Shown piece by piece: positions 59,875 through 64,000 of a stretch of 64,000 bases of DNA. The position numbers and the translations under genes were made by a program. The stretch comes from Sphagnum compactum (taxonomy: Eukaryota > Bryophyta > Sphagnopsida > Sphagnales). The stretch is from positions 9,261,863 to 9,325,862 of the forward strand of contig OZ234496.1 of assembly GCA_965153455.1 (NCBI GenBank), in the 5' to 3' direction. The first letter of the stretch is position 1. The number at the start of each line of letters is the position of its first letter. The notes under the pieces were generated by a model. That model saw only the letters and a program-made list of their open reading frames with translations. It did not search any database and was not told the DNA's origin.

Positions 59875-61390
59875 TTCAAGTACTTGAATTCCTATTTCCC
59901 TAATAGTCCACCCTCTTTAGAGGTTTCTTCATTTGCATGGACTTGGGTCCTTCCATCTTGTACCTTTTTATCCCCTTTTTTTGGGATGTTTTGTTTTATT
60001 GACGATTCACAAATTTTCATCAATTAGGATACAAATTCACTATTACATAACATTGAAACCTAAGGGACCAGGGAAATGTGAATAAATGAAAAATGGACAT
60101 TAAATATATTTTGAATAATGTTTCATGGTGTAACAAAATTTGCACCATGCCTACCTATTTGCCTCAAATAAGTGGAATTGGTGTAAAGTCTAAGGCAAAC
60201 ATGTGAGTTTGGTGCAAAGTTCATTTAGACTATGAACTAAAAAACCATGATTGGTTTAAATTTTAATATGTTAATATACATATTTTACAATACAATTCAC
60301 AACTAAAGTTCACACATAAATGATTTTTGAATTTTCATTGGACCTTTGGAAGTGTTCTGAGGGCTCTCCGCAATTTCATGGTCATTGTTCCTAACCATAG
60401 TGTAAAGGGGGCCTAAACACAAGAGAGGGAAGGTAATTATACTTGCTTATTAAGAGTAGAAGGGGGCTTCCATGTAAGCATAAATTTGCTTCCCACTTTC
60501 AATGAATACACATAAGATTCATTTTCTTTTCTAGGAGGGATATTCATTGAATCCACTACTTCTTGTGACTCAATATGCTCACCTCAGCAGGCAAAAAATC
60601 GACCTAAGGTATTCAATTTGGGTTCCACGTTGCTTCGCATACTAGAAGCAACTACTAGTGACAATGATTAAATTATCTTTTGTGGACAAAATAATTTTGT
60701 TATAATCAATTTTGTTTTTAAAAAAAATAAAATTCTGTAAATTTCATTATATGTCATTTTGTTTCATTAATATTTTGTTTGTTTTTGTTAATAAAAGTCT
60801 AATTCATCAAATAAGTTCACCACAAGATGCAAATAGACCCCCAAAAAAAAACATTGAAAGAGTGTAAGAAAAGTAACAAGATACAAACAAACAAAAACAT
60901 TGAAAAAATGCAAAACAAACAACAAGAAATGATTCTAGAATGAAATTTGATTTATGACGAATTATAAGCTGGATTGGCTCTGAAATTGTAATGACGATCA
61001 CCAAAATCCCATCCTACATAAACCAATTCCAATGAAACGTTGTCACTGGAATTAATGAATACCTTAATTGTAAAGGTTATGTGACACAAGCCAGACCTAA
61101 AAGCTCATCGTAAGGGACCAGGGTAGCCTGCTCCCACTTACGTTCTACACATTCTACTAGATCATACATTGGTCCCTCCTCTTTCCCTTCCTGAAGCCCT
61201 ATGCCGCCTCCTCCTTCCCCCCCTCTCCCCTGAGTGCTAATTATACAATGGCTTCTTCTATAAGAAATTGTAAAATGCTGCCATTTTTTGAAGGAAAAAA
61301 ATCACATGTTGTGTCATATTTAGACAATATTTTCCTATAGGTCATCAGAACAAGGCAGGATTCTAAAAAAAATCTACTTTACTCTCTGAC
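59875..61390. other. Gene-free stretch
   Basis: Short frames only. A C/T-rich patch is at about 61170-61235. I see no gene. Confidence 0.4.
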
Positions 61391-61392
61391 CT

Positions 61393-61480
61393 CTAGCCAA
61401 ATTTGGCTCATTCCTTTTGTGGAGGATTGCCAATCCACCTACTTGACAAAATTGGCAAAAAAACCCCTGGTTATGGAACT
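61393..61480. repeat. Dispersed repeat, copy 2
   Basis: Direct-orientation homologue of 34456-34540, sharing CCAAATTTGGCT, TTGTGGA, GCCAA.CC and the A-rich end before ACCCCTG. About 20 bp further on lies a G15 run (61500-61514). Confidence 0.55.
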
Positions 61481-61629
61481 ACTTGGTTGGGAGGAAGTAG
61501 GGGGGGGGGGGGGGCGAGGGGAAAGTGGGGGTAGGTAGAGGACATTGTATAATTTAAGCTGAGGTCCCACAATGTACGATACTATTTCATGCATTACTTA
61601 TCTACTTATATAATATCCTTGGTTTTGTC

Positions 61630-62215
61630 CGCTTGCGGTGGTCGTCCTTTCCATCCATCCGTCTTGTCATCCGTCGTCATCCGTCCCATCATCCGTCCCG
61701 ATGACGGCCACCGGTGCTACTCGCTAAGGTTATCGCTTGCCTCCAAAGAGACAAATAGCTGGGGCTACTGTGTCCACATTAGAACGTGTGGTTCTGCCCT
61801 GTTGCTTTACCCGCTCTTGCGCCTCTTCTTCTTCTTCTGGTGGTGAATTGTGTGTCAATGGGTGCACTGCATGTGTCATGTAGAAGGAAGGGAATGGGAG
61901 AAAGAAACAAGAGAGAAAGCCATGGAGTGCAGAGAAAGTGGTGGTAGTAGTAGTAGTAGTATTAAACAGAAGCACCAGGGATGTTGTTGTGCGGGACAGT
62001 TTTGAGAACACTGGTGCAGTCGTCACCGTCTTCAGCTATGGCCAGCAGTAGCGGCAGCATAGCAGCAACAGCCGTAGCCGCAGCAGGAGGAGCAGCAATA
62101 ATATCGGTGGTTTTGTCGTCCTTGGCTGGTCGTCCTTCTCATCCGTCGTCCTTTCCATCCATCCGTCCCTCCCGTCCTCCATCCGTCCCTCCATCCATCC
62201 GTGGGGAAGGTAGAA
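61630..62215. repeat. CCATCCGTC-rich blocks, two copies
   Basis: GTCGTCCTTTCCATCCATCC occurs at 61641-61660 and 62145-62164. Both are surrounded by ATCCGTCC repeats and preceded by GGTTTTGTC. Between them lies a 61981-62220 plus-strand frame starting with an Ala/Ser-rich stretch (MASSSGSIAATAVAAAGGAA from 62038), which degenerates into repeat-coded SHPSS/RPS sequence. That Ala-rich part may be a 5' exon of the Gly-rich gene, but I could not find a phase-matching splice pair. Confidence 0.55.
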
Positions 62216-62492
62216 AATAGAAAATGCTTTGGGGTTTTGGACATGGCCATAGCTGGATATGGTACTGGAGCTCCTGCAGCAACAGCTGGAGGTGGATATG
62301 GTGCCGGAGGAGCTCCTGGAGCTGGGGGATATGGTGCCGGAGGGGGTCCTGGAGCCGGGGGTTATGGCGCCGGAAGGGGGTCCTAGAGCCGGGGGTTATG
62401 GTGCCGGAGGAGGTCCTGGAGCCGGTGGCTATGGCACGGGGACGGGAGGCACGACAAGAACTGGAACTGCTTCCGGTTTCGTCCTAGGGTAA
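62201..62492 (+). pseudogene. Gly/Tyr-rich repeat protein fragment with frameshift
   Basis: Plus-strand sequence encodes repeats of the type GAGGGPGAGGY. In the first frame (62237-62386) it reads AIAGYGTGAPAATAGGGYG, then GAGGAPGAGGYGAGGGPGAG and stops as GAGRGS. An extra base near 62370 (GGAAGGGGGTCCTAG against GGAGGGGGTCCTGG in the neighbouring repeat) shifts the frame. The repeat continues in the next frame as GGPRAGGYGAGGGPGAGGYG and ends TASGFVLG at 62492. Such sequence is typical of glycine-rich cell-wall or RNA-binding-tail proteins, but no second domain is present to decide. It is either a pseudogene or a gene with a sequencing or assembly slip in a repeat. Confidence 0.5.
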
Positions 62493-63010
62493 CCAGGCCA
62501 GTGACTAAACACTCAGTGTGCCAGTCAGCTCTAAATCTTAGAGGGTGCCTCCTTTGTTTCTGGCGTCTGAAGATAAAATGTAGAGGAGTAGAGGGCGCAC
62601 CCAACGCCCTTTACATCGTTTGAATCGAGTCAATATTAAGGAAGTTATGCCCATCTAAAGATCTAAGTGTCACTGAGCTCTAAATCTTAGAGGGTGCCTC
62701 CTTTGTTTCCGGCGTCTGAAGATAAAATGTAGAGGAGTAGAGGGCGCACCCAACGCCCTTTACATCGTTTGAATCGAGTCAATATTAAGGAAGTTATGCC
62801 CATCTAAAGATCTGCTTCCGGTTTCATCCTAGGGTAACCAGGCCAGTGACTAAACACTTAGTGTGTCAGTCAGCTCTAAATCTTACTGGGTGCCTCTTTT
62901 GTTTCTGGTGTCTAAAGATAAAATGTAGAGGGGTAGAGGGCGCACCCAACACCCTTTAAATCGTTTAAATCGAGTCAATATTAAGGAAGTTATGCCCATC
63001 TAAAGATCTG
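62471..63010. repeat. Tandem repeat, three copies, including the Gly-rich gene's 3' end
   Basis: AGCTCTAAATCTTA begins at 62527, 62676 and 62872. Each is followed by GGGTGCCTC, GATAAAATGTAGAGG.GTAG, AGGGCGCACCCAAC.CCCTT and AAGGAAGTTATGCCCATCTA, and ends AAAGATCT. A longer block starting GCTTCCGGTTTC.TCCTAGGG (62471 and 62814), which includes the stop region of the Gly-rich frame, is also duplicated 343 bp apart. The duplication therefore postdates the gene's presence here. Confidence 0.85.
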
Positions 63011-63020
63011 CTGGTTAAAA

Positions 63021-63566
63021 ATGACCCAAAAAAACAAACTTCGAACACATCAGAGCCAAAGAGAGTTTACTTACTCACGTATAACCAAACCAGGATATCG
63101 TCTCTTATGGACATCTTTTGTCCTCATCATCAAAATAGATGAAAGTCTCAACAATGAACATTTACAAAATAATTGTTCAATTTTGAACATATGGCCAGAA
63201 TCTTCGCAAAACCTGGGGCTACAAATCAACAATTATGGATTAAAAGCTCCTATTCACCAAACCTGTCACAAGTTTGTGAACGCAATGGTGGGCACAACAA
63301 ACCCATTGCAAGTTTGTGGGCGTAGCAATGGGCACAAGATTTCTTGGACACCTATCACCAAACAACACATTGGGTGCTGGTTTTTTTGCATAGTCATCAC
63401 AAGGAAGCAGGAACTTTTTACCACAGTCATCACTAAGAAGAAGAAAGTTGGTTTTCTAAAAGGTTTTTTCTTGCAGGCTGAAAGTTACAAACACCATGAG
63501 CTCTTTGGATTCCTAACAGCAAAAATGGGGCGAATTTGTTTTGCACCAGTGTATATTAATGTTTAG
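63021..63566 (+). CDS. Unassigned 181-codon open frame
   Basis: The longest unbroken frame in the right end of the window, starting MTQKNKLRTHQSQREF and ending MGRICFAPVYINV. It starts right after the 150-bp-type tandem repeat. No signal peptide, domain or repeated motif is recognised, and composition is not clearly coding. It may be a chance frame, part of a transposon, or a real but unknown gene. Confidence is low. Confidence 0.2.
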   Translation: MTQKNKLRTHQSQREFTYSRITKPGYRLLWTSFVLIIKIDESLNNEHLQNNCSILNIWPESSQNLGLQINNYGLKAPIHQTCHKFVNAMVGTTNPLQVCGRSNGHKISWTPITKQHIGCWFFCIVITRKQELFTTVITKKKKVGFLKGFFLQAESYKHHELFGFLTAKMGRICFAPVYINV

Positions 63567-63569
63567 AAT

Positions 63570-64000
63570 ATTTTATAAACAGGTATTTAGTGGTCTTTTT
63601 TGGCGAACAATTTCCTTCCTAATGTATATTAATGAGGAGATTTTTTTTTTTTCCTTCCCAAAAGATAGGATTAGTTCTCGCTGAACCACCCTAAACCCTA
63701 ATAATACTTCATAACCCAAAAGCATAGGGAAGTTTCAGGACAAATTGTGAGATTCAGTTTCTTTGTAGGATATATTTTTTCAATACTAATAAACCTTCAA
63801 CTTAAAAGACTATGATTTTTGGTCATGAGTTTTATATGATTTATTGCCCCCACATGTTTCAAAGCGTTACTGCTGCTACAACATCATAATAACATGTTGT
63901 CATCAATTATTCATGCTCTATTTTGACTTATTGGTTTTTCTTTTTCTTTCCTCTTGCGAAATTGGTTTTCAGAACCAGATACAATTGGTGGGAACTAACT
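63570..64000. other. Right edge, nothing recognised
   Basis: AT-rich sequence with a T-run at 63640-63650 and an ACCCTAAACCCTAATAA string at about 63690-63706 that resembles a telo-box. No gene seen before the window ends. Confidence 0.4.

Overview
The window looks like nuclear DNA of a land plant. It has intron-containing genes with GT/AG junctions, AAACCCTAA (telo-box) motifs next to genes, plant-type gene families (GT92 glycosyltransferase, CAF1 deadenylase) and a large AT-rich fraction filled with decayed transposons and tandem repeats. Low gene density and heavy transposon decay would suit a bryophyte, lycophyte or fern, but this placement is a guess.

Layout. 1-7.1 kb: one decayed hAT DNA transposon with 8-bp target-site duplications, transposase on the minus strand, and a TG...CA solo-LTR-like insertion inside it. 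7.1-15.2 kb: a second hAT fragment, several short tandem duplications, otherwise gene-free. 15.2-16.9 kb: a minus-strand gene that I reconstructed as seven exons with consistent phases (259 aa, coiled-coil N-terminus, family not recognised). 17-23.5 kb: AT-rich and gene-free. 23.56-23.78 kb: a complete 224-bp MITE. 24.7-27.6 kb: a four-exon GT92 glycosyltransferase gene. 28.5-30.1 kb: two tandem arrays. 34.5-36.4 kb: an intronless-CDS CAF1 deadenylase gene with a TATA box and an uORF-rich leader. 38.4-38.8 kb: paired hairpins. 38.97-39.5 kb: a minus-strand gene for a charged, probably nuclear or nucleolar protein, preceded by a tandem array of telo-box units. 43.6-45.3 kb: a pogo-like DDE transposase relic, followed by a satellite-like array of about 185-bp units.

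47.7-55.2 kb holds the feature I find most worth following up. Two copies, each about 1.5 kb, of an unrecognised transcription-unit-like repeat lie in opposite orientations. Each carries a diverged copy of the same small unrecognised coding region, and both copies are broken. 57.5-59.9 kb is a decayed non-LTR-type reverse transcriptase. 61.6-63.0 kb has a Gly/Tyr-rich coding stretch with a frameshift whose 3' end is caught up in tandem duplication.

The clearly functional genes (GT92, CAF1, the charged protein, the seven-exon gene) are unrelated housekeeping-type neighbours and do not form a pathway. The rest of the window records nested transposon insertion and local duplication.
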